Source of the DNA: Archegozetes longisetosus
Taxonomy: Eukaryota > Arthropoda > Arachnida > Sarcoptiformes > Trhypochthoniidae
Length of the DNA: 64,000 bases
Direction: 5' to 3'
NCBI GenBank assembly: GCA_018873245.2
Contig: JAEMBT020000003.1
Span: 8,451,843 to 8,515,842, forward strand
Part shown: positions 22,566-35,100 of the stretch, in pieces
Numbering within the stretch: position 1 is the first letter of the stretch
Layout: each line of letters begins with the position of its first letter
Notes under the pieces: generated by a model
What the model saw: only the letters and a program-made list of their open reading frames with translations
What the model was told of the DNA's origin: nothing
Database searches by the model: none
Position numbers and translations under genes: made by a program

Positions 22566-25500
22566 TTATTTATCATTCCTTCCTTGGGTTATTCTTTGCA
22601 TAAAAGCCTGCCCTTTATTCTTACGAAACTTCTCGAAAGGATCGTTGTCTGAAATTTGAATGCCTACTCCTCTGTACAGTTCATCACGATCTCGAACATC
22701 TCCGCCTTTAATCGGATCTTTCAACAAAATTCTCATAATTAAATTGATTTTATTCAATGCAATATCATTGAATACCTTGTATTCCTTGTTCACTGATTCC
22801 TAAACCACTTCCGCCCCATCCCATCTTTTTGAGCATTTGATGACCTTTATTTGTTTCATCAAGCCTTGAAGCATCGCATTTTCCGTAAGATCTGAAAAAT
22901 CATTGACAAAATTGCACTATTATTCATGTTCTCAATTTGAATAAATAATTTGTTGTCTACAAATTTTTGCAATAAAACACTAGAATCTCTCTATTGTTTA
23001 TTTGAGAAAGGCATCAAAATTGAATTTGATGGCTCATTTCTCTTGAGTCGTAGTAGTACTTAATATGAATGCTTAATGCATTCTCGCTTGTGCGATCAAA
23101 TATTGCAATTTTGAGCAAAATGTATTATCCAAATGCATTGTATGGCGGAAAATGTCATAACATATTGTAGGTTCGATGTTTCCTTTACAATCCATTTAGT
23201 TTGAATAATTGCCAAAAGACTTACGTATAAGTATGTGGTGGTGTAAGGCTTCTACTGCGAGATCTATATGACCTTAATGGACTCCTACTACGAGATCGTG
23301 ATTTCGAATGTGAACGTGAATGCCTTCTTCTAGAACTAGAAGGAGAACGACTTCTACTCCTTCGACTTCTATTCTTTCTAGGACTGCAAATAAATCGAAA
23401 AATAAATTATTTTTAACTTAAAACTTTAAAAAACAACCATGTTACATTACTTTATTACAAATATTTTCTTTTGAATTTCATAAACAGCACTTCAAAATTA
23501 TAAGCTTTAGAAGATTTTTGCAAATCTCACTCAGATTTAAGATTTAAGGTTTGGCTTACAATATACTTTATTCACAAATTAGTAGTGCTATTGTATCAGC
23601 ACTGACCTAACCCTACTCTTAAAAATAGCTGACACGCGCTGACGAGAATGCTTAACCATTAATTAAACTACTTTCAAATCGCGAGCAACATTTGGTCAAC
23701 ACGAGATGCCATAATAAAGGGTGAACCCGGAACTGTAACTCAATAATGAATCAGTGCTAGCACGCACTTATATTAAAGTATTAAATACTACTAAATAATG
23801 AAAAGAATTTGTAATAACTATAAAGAGCAACATAAACTGCAATGAGGGAATTCAATACAACAATAGACGTACAAAGTGGAGTCTACAAGATTGATAGATC
23901 AAATGTTTATTTACCTTTTATCTTCTCTATACTCTCTGTAACGTCTTTTAGAAGGCGATGGACTGCGATGTCTTGAATGAGAACTTGGCAATGATTGTTC
24001 AGAGTTTTGATTATGTTTTGAGTCACTTTCTATACTTGTTTGATTAGTTACAGGTATACTATTGTTTGTATTATTATTATTATTATTATTGTTGTTGTTA
24101 TTGTTATTACTACTTATGTTATTCGTATTATCGCTACTGAGAACGTTTGCAGGAAAAGTTTCAAAAATTTCGGATTCGTTCAGCATCGGAGAGAACTCAT
24201 CTTTGTCTTTTTTGGCCTGTGATTTGGCTTTAAAAAATTCATATAATCCTAATTGTTCCCATCCATCACTATTTCTTGGTCTTTCATGAGTTGGTGGCGC
24301 ATAAAAAAGTTCGACTGCTTGTAAAAGTCTCTCATTGGGTGGTGCTGGAGGTGGTAGTCGTATGTCTTTTGGTACTATCGGTTTATACTCAAAATCCTCG
24401 AGTTTAACTAATGGTGCCATCAAACCGGCGGGCAGTTCATAGTAGGGCACGTCTGGTATCACTTCTTTTGGGGGAATCGGCGCAGAATTATGGACAGCAT
24501 TGAAAAATTGGTGATTAGGCAATGGAGACGGAAAATGGGTTGCTGGCAAAGGACCTGAAAAGGGCTGACCCCCGGGTACTAATGGTTGAGGTAATTGTGG
24601 AACAGGCGGTCCTAATCTAACGGGCATTTGCGAGGCAGTATGTAACTGTGGCAGTAGTAGAGGTTGTGATGTCTGATTAGCGTTTGATGTCGGGGGAGGC
24701 GGTGGTGGCCCGGAGTGCACGAGCGGCAAAAACATGGCCACTGATGTTGGAGGTGGCGGTGGCGGCTGATCGAATTGTAGTGGAGGCCGAGATCCAAGAT
24801 TTGGCGGTTGATTAGGCATTAGTACTAATGCAAACGATATAATTCAGTTTAGGATTGAATGATTTGACAAAAATATTTTCTTACGCCGAGGAACTGAAGG
24901 ATGTGCTAAATTAGAAGGATTTACGGGCATTGAGAGAGACGAGACCGGCATTTGTGGAACGTTTGTCACCATTTGTTGCTGCTGTTGCTGAATAGAAAAT
25001 TGCAATTAGGCAATGAGATTATGTAGACTTATGTAATGAGAAGGTTTACCTGTAACTGTTGTATTTTGGTTTGTTGATGCGCTACAAAATCTGAATGTTG
25101 TTTCTGTAACTGACTATATTTTGCTAACTGTCCATTTGTTATGGAACTTATTTGACCTGAAAATTCATTACAAAGCGCAGACTGTGATCACCAATCAAAC
25201 CAGTGTCGAAGGGGTCACGAATCGAGAAAAGAAATCAAATGAAAAGTCAATTTAGATATTCAGTATTGGAAGTAACAATAAATTAAGAATACTTGGACCT
25301 AACAATCAGATCGGGAATCGCTGGAATTCAACTTATTTATCTCACAGCAAAGTAAAACAATGTTTTCAAAACAAAACTATTTGAATACAATCTAATTGAA
25401 ATGGCGTACCTTATAGTTAGCCAAAGCCAACGCAGGATTTTGTAACTGCTATTTTAGGTGAAAACAACAAAACAGTTTATTTCTTGCTTTTATAATAATT

Positions 25501-26990
25501 GAAAATTCATTTGCTTTAGCTTTTGAGCTAAATTACAAGAGCCTTACATCCAATATTGAGCGATCAAAGTACTGATTCATTTCCCACAACTTCAGAAGCT
25601 GTTCAAAATACTTCATTGAATTATTTCAATTAAGATTATTAGAATATCAGTGGTTCTCAAAATGCAATTCCCGGAGCCCGACAGCAAAACTAACTGAACT
25701 GAAAATTTTGAATCTGCCATCTTTAAGTTCCAAATTACTGCTTAAGCTGAAACTCGTGTCTTTTTTACATTCGCACGAGTTTGTCATTTGAGAACCTCTG
25801 ATAGAATATATTAGACATACTTTTGTAAGTTTTTGTTGTTTTTCTTCGTCAGCATCAGTGAAAGTGCAACAAAATATTGGGACAATTACTTTGTCTAATG
25901 ACCTCTTAAGGTTATCGTCTCCTTTTCTCATACTATTCGTATTTCACACATTTGATTAACTTAATAACAATTCTAATTAAAATCAACGATTATCAAAGTC
26001 ATACCAATGATTGAACAAGTCATTGATGAGGTACATTAAATGCAATTTAGCGTCAAATGAACATCCAACTAGTGTTATCCTATGGACATATTAACAATCA
26101 TTTTAAGTAAGACTACTAAAGAATCTCAGATAAAATACCTTTTAAGCAAATATCTTGCAATTACATCATAATGAATGGGAGCATTACAATGATTAAAGAT
26201 CCACATTTTCCCATTCTGGTCATGTCAAATTCGAAAATAAACAATTAGAAAACGAATAAACAATAAGTAATTAGAAAAAATCTAATCAATACCGCGATTG
26301 ACTCCTTAGTACAACTTTCAGTAATTGGCTGCAGAACGCTTTCAAATTCATTTAAGTTGATATTAAAGTCTTCAGCCATTCGTCTCAACTGTTCGTCTTG
26401 AGCTTGTTTGATAGTATCGTCGATCATAATCTTCTGTTGTTGCATTAAGACTTGATGCTGTGCCGCCAAATTGGTCTCACTTTGACGTATCTGTTCTTGT
26501 ATTTCATTGATTTGTTGAGTTAAGACATTAGGACCTAAATTATTGTTCATATTATTGATGCCATTGTTTTGCCAAACAGTTGGCGGCGTTTGTGGTGGAC
26601 CTGAAGATAACATTTGCTGATTAAGGAATGGAGGGCCAACAGATACATGCTGTTGTTTGTGTAGTTCTTGATTCTTTCTGATGATAGCCTGTTCTGTGGT
26701 CACTCTATACTGATAGTAATTGAAAAACTCTCCGCCGAACAAAAAGTAAAACCTCGGATTGTCTCGTTGCTTTTCTTTTGTCATTTGCTCGAATTCTGGC
26801 CCATTTCTGGCCACAAATTGTGCCAATTTGTCAATTATATTACGCAGCTCTTGATCTGAAAATCATTTCAAACAAAACTCATTCAAATCTTTTATCTATT
26901 GATTTAATGCTTTATTTCTATAATTCGTTCGTTTGTTATGTTATTATTCGACAATTGACTCATACCTTCGGGAGGTTTCGGTAAATCCAT
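22566..26990 (-). CDS. CHERP: CHERP (SURP, CID and G-patch RNA-processing protein)
   Basis: I join thirteen minus-strand exons: 26990-26966, 26855-26293, 26215-26139, 26079-26005, 25932-25821, 25598-25548, 25448-25410, 25181-25050, 24987-24885, 24824-23915, 23383-23225, 22891-22776 and 22717-22566. All phases agree, giving 837 aa (human 916). CHERP is a U2 snRNP-associated splicing regulator, first described in calcium homeostasis. Domains in order: SURP (KLAQFVARNGPEFEQMT, FLFGGEFFNYY, residues about 15-60); RPR/CID (IFNHCNAPIHY, LMYLINDLFNHC, KVIVPIFCCTFTDADEE, about 195-330); a Gln-rich coiled coil; a Pro-rich region; the conserved block LPAGLMAPLVKLEDFEYKPI to RPRNSDGWEQLGLYEFF; an RS domain (exon 11); and a C-terminal G-patch (KGHQMLKKMGWGGSGLG, DPIKGGDVRDRDE). 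A run of about 12 Asn, encoded by AAT/AAC near 24065-24105, is specific to this genome. Exon 8 must start at 25181 to keep phase. Confidence 0.96.
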
Positions 26991-27637
26991 TTGAGTGAAT
27001 AATTAAAACCGTACTAAATAGTATGTACAATAAAATAAAAAAGATTTCGATTCAATAACTGTTTTAATATCTATTGAATATCAATAAAAGATTTTTGATT
27101 CACAAGGCTTTTACACCTTTCACGCCATCACTTTGACTTTCAGTACAATCAAACCTACTTATAGTAAACGCAATCTTCAGCATTAAAACAAATTTTCAGA
27201 TATCCCAAGTTTTTGGTTTAGGAGTAAATCAAAACTTCTAGTTTATTTTATTTTATAATTTTAATAAAGTCTATGTTTCGAATCACTGTAACATTGAAAC
27301 ATTTTGTAGTGATTTAAATTATACAGGATGTAGTGTATTATTAGAATTTCTCCCAATGAGTGAATGGATGAAATTTACGATTTTATCAATTGATCAAAAC
27401 TTGAAAATTATTTCTGAGAAATAAGTCTAAACTCTGTTTATATTTGAACTGAAGTCTTCTCATTTATTTGAATTGAAACGTAAATAAATATAAATGATTT
27501 GCGTAATAAATTAAATAATAAAAAGTATATTTTATGGTAAAACATGTGAATTATTTTTTGTGATTTCTAACTAAAAATATTGAAAATTAAAACTGTTTAA
27601 AAATGTTTATTAATTGACAATATTGAAGATAATAATA
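26991..27637. promoter_or_regulatory. Shared divergent promoter region CHERP / WDR24
   Basis: About 650 bp of AT-rich DNA separates two divergent start codons. No sharp promoter motif is visible, and the call rests on arrangement. Confidence 0.35.
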
Positions 27638-30163
27638 ATGTCGAGGAAGGCCTTCAGTATATCACTGGATGGACCAGCGAATGCACTGGCTGTCAATAAA
27701 GAAGCCAATTTGGTGGCCGTCGCCGGTCGAACAGTCTTCAAGATCTTCAAAATAAATGACGATAGTTTTGTCGAAGATTTTAATTTAAGAGTTGGCAAAA
27801 ACCTGAATTTGAACTTCAGCTGTAATGATGTGGCCTGGAACTTTATGGACGAGAACGTGTTAGCCACGGCTGCTACCAATGGCGCGGTTGTTACTTGGAA
27901 TCTACAGAAGCAGTCGCGATCTAAACTGGACGTGGTCTTCAATGACCATAAGCGAACTGTAAATAAGGTGTGTTTCCATCCGAGTGAACCTCACCTGCTG
28001 TTAAGTGGTTCACAAGATGGGCGAATGAAACTTTTCGACTTGAGGAAAAAAGAGGCGACGAGTACTTTTATCAGTAATTCCGAAAGTGTTCGTGACGTAC
28101 AGTTTGCTCCTTCGCAGTACTCGTACTTCCATTTCGCTTCAGTCCAAGAAACTGGAAATGTCGAAATTTGGGACATTCGCCGAAATGATAGACCAGACAC
28201 TAATTTCATAGCACACGGCGGTCCTGTTTTCTCCTGTGATTGGCACCCAAGCGCTGAGAAGAGGAAATGGTTGGCCACTGCTGGACGTGATAAAACTATA
28301 AAAGTCTGGGATTTGGCAAATCCCAGTAAACCAAACCTTTTACATTGCGTTCAGACGATAGCGTCTGTCTCCAGAATTAAATGGCGACCAAATCGAGACT
28401 TTCACATTGGGAGTTGTTCATTAGTCGTTGATTTTAGTATTTATGTGTGGGATATCAAACGTCCTTATGTGCCGTCAGCTATTTTTAACGAGCACAAAGA
28501 TGTGACCACAGGCTTCGCCTGGAAAAACGATCCGCACATCTTTCTGTCGACCAGCAAAGACGGAACCCTTTATCAACACTTTTTTGAAGGTGCCTTTCGT
28601 CCGTCCAATCATTACAATCCAATTGGATTGTCCATCAACCCCGAAGGAGACGTGGCTTTTGCTGCCAGTGATGTCATTCTCAAAAATAATTTAATGATTA
28701 ATAAAGAGTTGGTTAAAGCTCATTCTGTCGGTCCTAATAGTCTAATCAGTAGCAGTGGCATTATAAGTCCGGTCACTGCTGGTTCCTCTTTGACTAACTA
28801 TTCGACGGTTCGCTTACCCTTACCCTCTTTATCACTTTTCAGAAAGACAGCCGATTTGTCCGAACAATTTCGAAACGCAGTCAGTTCTCTCATGTTATTC
28901 AAATGTGTAAACAATAGTGAGATCAGTGAAACACTTTCTATGGAATGGTTTGTCAATTCAGCCAAAAGGTATCAATTGAATGGAAAGTCAATTGAAGAGT
29001 TGTGTGAATATAATGCCGAAGTAGCGGCACAGTTGAACAGGACTCAAGTGTCGCAAACCTGGAAAATACTAATGCAAATGTTCAACGTTTCCGTCAGATC
29101 GGGTACACTTAGTGGTGGAAATGTCAATACAACTACCGTTGGGACTCTGACTGATTTAAATGATAGAAATGATATCAGCAATCCTAGTCGTCATACCAGC
29201 GGCAGCACTGGCCGACATTTTAGTGGATCAAAAACAAAAGACCAAATAATCAATGCAAACGATACTTCTGGAAATGAAGACGAATCTGATTTGAGCGACG
29301 TTGAAAGCAATTTGTTAACTAAACAGAAACGTGTGTCTCAGCCCACACCTAAAAAACAATTTCCAGGAGAGTTTTTCTTCAGCGAAAATGATGCCTTATC
29401 TCAATCAGGATTTGAAACAAATCTGACCAACAACCTAGTGGACGGCTTATCAGGTCAACAAGACTGGGAACTGCCACGAGAAGCATTCTTTCCTCGACAT
29501 GCCATTCAAGACTGTTCAATACCACCAGAAATAACAGACACCACTAATGATCCGAGCTCTCCAACGAGTATGGATGAAGACGATGACGGACTGAATCATA
29601 TCAGTTTTCTGGGTAATAACGATGGCGATCATAACTCTCATACTCTCCTCTCTTCAAGAGTTCCCCAAAACCCTCCCTGGCCTTTCACCAATTTAGTGGC
29701 AGATATGTTGCACTTCTATGCATCTCAAGGAGACGTTCAAACTCCTGTCTCAGTACTACTTGTTTTGGGTGATAAAATGAAATCATCGATTGATGTTTCA
29801 ATTCAACAGCAATGGTATCAGTCGTATATCGATCTCTTAAGTCGTTTCGAGTTGTGGAATGTTGCAAACAAAGTGATTCGTTTGTGTCCACACCCGTATA
29901 TTAACAGTCTTAACCAGAACTCGACCACAATGTATACAACATGTGGTTTGTGTCGCAAACCTCTCAGCTCTAAAGTTGGCTGGATTTGTGAGAGATGTAA
30001 AACAGAACCGTCTAACTGTTCCGTTTGTCACGTGGCTGTCACTGGACTCTATGTCTGGTGTCAGGGATGTGCACACGGGGGACATCTGCAACATATTCAG
30101 GAATGGCTCACGAATAATACACTCTGTCCGGCAGGTTGTGGTCACCATTGCGAGTATACTTAA
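27638..30163 (+). CDS. WDR24: GATOR2 complex protein WDR24
   Basis: A single exon from ATG at 27638 encodes 841 aa; an in-frame TTG at 27614 is not needed. WDR24 is part of GATOR2, which opposes GATOR1 and so activates mTORC1 at the lysosome in response to amino acids. The first 350 residues form a WD40 propeller (FHPSEPHLLLSGSQDGRMKL, LATAGRDKTIKVWDL, FLSTSKDGTLYQHF). A disordered linker, including ETDESDLSDVES-like acidic sequence, follows. The C-terminus has a helical region and a zinc module of the CTLH-RING type (CGLCRKPL, CERCK, CSVCH, WCQGCAHGGH, CPAGCGHHC). Length and order fit the family. The gene has no intron, in contrast to its 13-exon neighbour CHERP, which suggests either intron loss or an old retrocopy that replaced the parent. 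Confidence 0.95.
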   Translation: MSRKAFSISLDGPANALAVNKEANLVAVAGRTVFKIFKINDDSFVEDFNLRVGKNLNLNFSCNDVAWNFMDENVLATAATNGAVVTWNLQKQSRSKLDVVFNDHKRTVNKVCFHPSEPHLLLSGSQDGRMKLFDLRKKEATSTFISNSESVRDVQFAPSQYSYFHFASVQETGNVEIWDIRRNDRPDTNFIAHGGPVFSCDWHPSAEKRKWLATAGRDKTIKVWDLANPSKPNLLHCVQTIASVSRIKWRPNRDFHIGSCSLVVDFSIYVWDIKRPYVPSAIFNEHKDVTTGFAWKNDPHIFLSTSKDGTLYQHFFEGAFRPSNHYNPIGLSINPEGDVAFAASDVILKNNLMINKELVKAHSVGPNSLISSSGIISPVTAGSSLTNYSTVRLPLPSLSLFRKTADLSEQFRNAVSSLMLFKCVNNSEISETLSMEWFVNSAKRYQLNGKSIEELCEYNAEVAAQLNRTQVSQTWKILMQMFNVSVRSGTLSGGNVNTTTVGTLTDLNDRNDISNPSRHTSGSTGRHFSGSKTKDQIINANDTSGNEDESDLSDVESNLLTKQKRVSQPTPKKQFPGEFFFSENDALSQSGFETNLTNNLVDGLSGQQDWELPREAFFPRHAIQDCSIPPEITDTTNDPSSPTSMDEDDDGLNHISFLGNNDGDHNSHTLLSSRVPQNPPWPFTNLVADMLHFYASQGDVQTPVSVLLVLGDKMKSSIDVSIQQQWYQSYIDLLSRFELWNVANKVIRLCPHPYINSLNQNSTTMYTTCGLCRKPLSSKVGWICERCKTEPSNCSVCHVAVTGLYVWCQGCAHGGHLQHIQEWLTNNTLCPAGCGHHCEYT

Positions 30164-32117
30164 TTGCTTTGACAGTGTAATCATCTGAGAGAAAAACCAT
30201 TGATTTTTAATATAACTCAATACGAATTATCGTGAGTAACATTAAACTAAAGAAAAACTTGTTTTTGTAAATTTTTTAAAGTTTTATCCTGCCGTAAAAT
30301 ATAGTATACTTTAACTGAATCTATAACACATTTAATAAAATGTTGATTTATTTATTTGATATTCATATCGATGACTAATTAAACTTTATCTGATTTCAAA
30401 AATCTTGAATTAATTACCAAATTATCTAGTCTTTAAAAGAATAGATAAATAAAATTGTTTTCTAAGAGAAAAAAGACAAAGCCTTAAAGTGAAACACATT
30501 ATCCTGAACTTTTTAAAAGGTCTGTTGATTTTAAAACTTTAGTAAAATGACTTGTGTGTTTACGACTGTTTAAACCTGACCTTAAGAATAAATTGAAACT
30601 TTCAAAACCTTCATACTAAATGATAAGCTGGCAAAAATTATTTTTAATATGAATTTAATGACTAAATTTGTTTGTTTTGATGAGGAGTTTAATTGTAGAG
30701 CTGTACTCTAGGGTAAACTGATAAGAAGGACCAACAACAATAAACCATTAAGTTTTATCAGAGCATTAAAAAGTTGCTAAACTATAATTTGACTGTCCTC
30801 CGAAGGTTCGAACAAGTCCTCGTCGATCACCTGCCATTTCAAGGATCATTTTGAAATGAGTGATCAGAGATCAATAATCAATAGATTTTTTAGTTAAAAA
30901 CTTGATTACATATCCTTAGAAATGCTTATATAGATTGAAGTATCAACAAAAACCAAGTTAATTGTTATGTTTGCCATTTGGCAGCATTCTTTATTTAGTT
31001 GCTATTAAAGTAATTTATCATTTTACTCACAATTATTACTTATTGTCTTGTTGTTTCATATTGTAATTTTAAGGTTTGATAAATTGAAGGTATAATATTA
31101 TACCTTGAAATTGAATTGAATATCTAGTTCAACAGTTGCATTCATGAATGCGTTTGCGAGCTTTGCGAGATAGATTGATTAGCTGCTCATTTTCTCATGA
31201 GACCAACTTTGCAATTAAATATTTTTAGAACAATATCTGATTAGAACTTCAGAATCGATCAAAACTTCAACTTCAAAGTGAGCAATACTTTTAGTCAGTT
31301 TTCAATTGTCAATTCGATAATATTAGCAAATGGTTAGTCACTCCCCCATTAGTATTATTTAGCGAAAAGCATAGCTGCGGGCAATAAGGATTTTGATTTG
31401 TTGAGTCAAACTCGACGATAACTGAACTATTGCGGAAAAGCAGGTAGACTGGAGTTGGCAACGCTTGGCCAGTCGGTTGAGGGTTGACTTGCTATAGCGT
31501 TCATTTGTTGCTGTTTTTTGCAGTTGTTCACAAGTGAATGTGTGAGAGCTTGTAAAACGTTCAGACGAGCATTACCTGTTATACAACTCATCCGCTCACT
31601 GGCCCTCAACTTCATTACTTGCTATTAAATAGAAAAATGGCCGCATTATTAAGAATATGATACACAAGTTTATTTTGATGTTACTTGTATCACGACGACT
31701 CTCCCCCTCATAAGATTTGCCTTAACAAATGTTATTCAACTTTTATCATCTGATTATAATTTAAGTCTTATCGATTGAGGTTTGGCTCTGTTTCTGGCAA
31801 ACTCTGGTAAACTTTATATTCAGTATTGGTTTACTCGCCTTCGAATGTGTGATCTGCCGTATCTGTTGATCCCACGTATTATCTACTGTCAAACTTAACG
31901 TTCAATCACTCATTACCAGTTTGTCAAACCTAACTGTCCTTCACTCACCGCCTTTATAACTGATTCATTGATCGATTTAGTTTTACTACAATTTTTCGGA
32001 AGTTTATCTGCTTATCAAAAACTGTGGATTGGCAACATTGTGATAACTCTAAGTTATCATTTCTCTTATTTTGGATGTGCTTTGAATAATTATTAGATCG
32101 CTTTTGCTCATCACGAA
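30164..32117. other. Intergenic WDR24 / hillarin-like; likely hillarin promoter
   Basis: The WDR24 3' end has AATAAA at 30334-30339. A GC-richer patch at about 31370-31620 stands out from AT-rich surroundings and contains a donor-like AAGCAG|GTAGAC near 31440. It may hold an untranslated first exon of the hillarin-like gene. A minus-strand frame of 62 codons across the same patch is not recognisable. An acceptor-like ATTATTAG lies near 32096, just before the coding start. Confidence 0.4.
30334..30339 (+). terminator. Polyadenylation signal for WDR24
   Basis: AATAAA occurs about 170 bp past the stop codon, followed by T-rich sequence. Confidence 0.5.
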
Positions 32118-35100
32118 ATGTCAACAGCGATCAGTTCAACGCGTCGTTTTGCGACCACTTCCTATGAAAATGTATGCAATCGATGTGGTCATGTCGTATA
32201 TTCAGCCGAAAAGATCGGTCCACTTAAAGACTTTACATTTTATCATCACGGATGCTTCAAATGTCATGTTTGTGGAACCAAATTAACACTTAAAACATAT
32301 TTTAATAATCAGCAAGACCAGGAAGATAAAGAGGTATGTTTTTTAACATCTATTTTATAACATGTATCATATAATCAAATCTAAAAACTTAACATGAAAA
32401 CTGTCTTTTGTCAGTATTAAAGTTTTGGTTTTTTCAAATTACATCCATGTACTGATTGTAATAATCGTGATTTACATTAAACTTTGTTTCCTAACAATTT
32501 GAATTTATGAGCAGAATCTTTGTCTGTGCATCTATTCATAAATAGCTCCTATGATCGAATGTTAATTCTATTGATTGATCAAACAGTGCGGAACAACTCA
32601 GTCAGAAATGACAGTCTGTGGAGTACTTTTTTTTGTTTGTTTGTTTGTAAACAATTCTTTACTCAAAGCCATCAAAAAAGTTAATTGACATAAGGTATAG
32701 GTTTTTCATATATCGGATATAAACCAAAAGTGTTGATTGCCTTAACTGCCCTAACAGCCAATAAATAATTTAGTCTACATGTATGAACATTCCTGTTCAC
32801 GTAAAACAGCGTTTATAACTTAAATCTAGTTCAGCTCAAAATTTTGTTTTAATAGTCTTCACAGTTGGAGTTACTATTTAAATCTTCAAATATAATACGA
32901 GAAGCATTTAAGTTGTATTTAAGTTGCATTTAAATTGTATTTATGTTGCATTTATGTTAGTTTGATCCAAGTTCAGTGTCCCCGAAGTTATTGTTAAGCG
33001 GAAGTGAGCATAAATCAAAATTTATCGTGTAATAACTTTGCTTATTAAAGATAATTTTACTTTTTAAAAATATTCAAAAAATTATCTTTTTTCGAGTCTC
33101 ACTCGTCTATTTAATTGTTATTTTTGAATAATTAACGAACTTCTTGAAGCTGACGGAAATATCAAAGTAATACTCTATTGAGTCTCATTATCTCTATTCA
33201 AAAAAAGTTTATTACTTCTTTATTTTAAATTTTAAATTTTATATTTCACAAATTATGGAAGTCTTAAATGCAAAATTGGCTCAATTTGAGAAGTAATTAC
33301 TAAGCTTTCGAAAATTAATTACCGACAACGCACACAAATATATTCATTATAAACAAAATACAATAATTTTGCTGATTTTCAGGGTTCGGCGTTTAAGGAT
33401 ATATTAATCAAAAGTAATTTTGTTTTCTACCTGAATGCTTGTAATTATTGCCTATAAGTTTATTGTTTTGTCCATCTGATAATGAATGCATTGAATGGAA
33501 AAATTTAGAATACTATACTGTAGTGGAAAATAGTGTAAGAAATGCCACAAAGTTTGCATTTTTCAAGATTATGTCATATCTTGATGTCATTGAAATCTTC
33601 ATTGCAGTAATAGTGAAAGCTTTTCACATTGGGTTTCATTAATTTTTAGTGACTTTCAGTTAGAAGACATTAGATATGCATCAGAAATTGTCAGTATATC
33701 TAAAATTGTTTAGAGTCTATGATAAGTTTGAAAAAGATTGTTCCCTTTTCTAAAGTGAAAACATTTGCACAAATACATATATCTGAGACTGAACACGTAA
33801 AATGCCTGGAGGGATATGCTTTGCTGATATACATAGCTTTTGCAGTTAATTATGTAAGCTTAGCCCGAGGAGAGCCATTATATTAACTTGACTGAAATCG
33901 TTTGGCCATCTCCTGCCTAAGCCCAAGGATTGAGTCTGTCGTGCGTAATAAATATCGAATGAAAAATTCGTGAAAGGCTCCCGAACAAATTCTTTTAGGA
34001 TCCCCTTCTATTCAAATATTTCGTTGACTCATTTTCCCATAAGAAAACCTGGCTCTCCTTATTATATTATTACTTTATTTAAAAAGCTAGCGATCGGTTG
34101 GGTCTAAATGAACTATTCGTTACTGAATACAATCGTTAGGTATATCATTACGCACTCCGCACTCGGCCAAAAGCGAGCATTAAGTCGTATTTTAAAATAT
34201 TAGGAGAGTTTGAGACATCAATATCATCATAAAGAATATGAAATAATGCTTTACTTTGGTAATCAAATGTTTGAAAACTTTTCTTTTCAATTTGGCTCTA
34301 ATTTTGAATGTTTGCTGTGATTTTTTATCGTTTCATATCTTAAGTATTGAAAGCAAAGAATTTGGTGACACAATTCTTGAATTTGAGTCAGAGAGGAAAA
34401 CAAAAAGTTTTGTATAACTGCATTGTTTTAATTTATATGCAATAAATCATATTTAAGTCATGCAACTTATAAAGTAGATGCCATAATCTTATTAAAATCG
34501 CTAGGATTGTAATTGAATTGCAAATTAATGAGTTCGTACGAATATTTATTAATATCTTATTTGAATACGACTTTAGTCGTATACCAGTTTTCTCTTTTTG
34601 ACTGATGTCTTCAAAGATTTACTCAAATGCTTTCTGCCTCTCATTTGAAATTTCAGTTTAAGAAAATTATTTGTTTTAATACATTTAAGTCTCGAATTGA
34701 TTTTGTTGGATGTTTTCAATTTGTGTCGGAGTCATTCTTTATAAATGGATTCTGCAATTATTATTGAAAATATGAAAACAAGTTTATTCATTGCAATTTT
34801 TCGAATATTTGCGTTGATTTATAACTTTCAAACAAATTAAAAATAAAGCTTTCGGCAGTTCTTCGAACTTATTAAAGCCAAAGTAAAACTATTTTGAACT
34901 GATGTGTCAAATATAGCTGAAAAATTCAATTTAACAAGTAGTTGGGATAAAAAATTCATAATTTTCTCTATGTTTTATTGCATATAATCTGAAAACTAAT
35001 CACCTCATTTTTCAAAACCTCATCATCAACGGTTAATCACAAAAGAATGTGATAAATTGTCTAAAGCTGACCATTGTATGAAAATTGTTCTTTTGACTAA

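Noticed and set aside
24064..24105. (TTA)n run seen as a microsatellite
   Set aside because: It lies in CHERP exon 10 and encodes the Asn tract, so it is noted with that gene rather than as a separate element.
30800..30830. GGTTCGAAC string resembling a tRNA B box
   Set aside because: No matching A box, cloverleaf or anticodon arm could be drawn around it.
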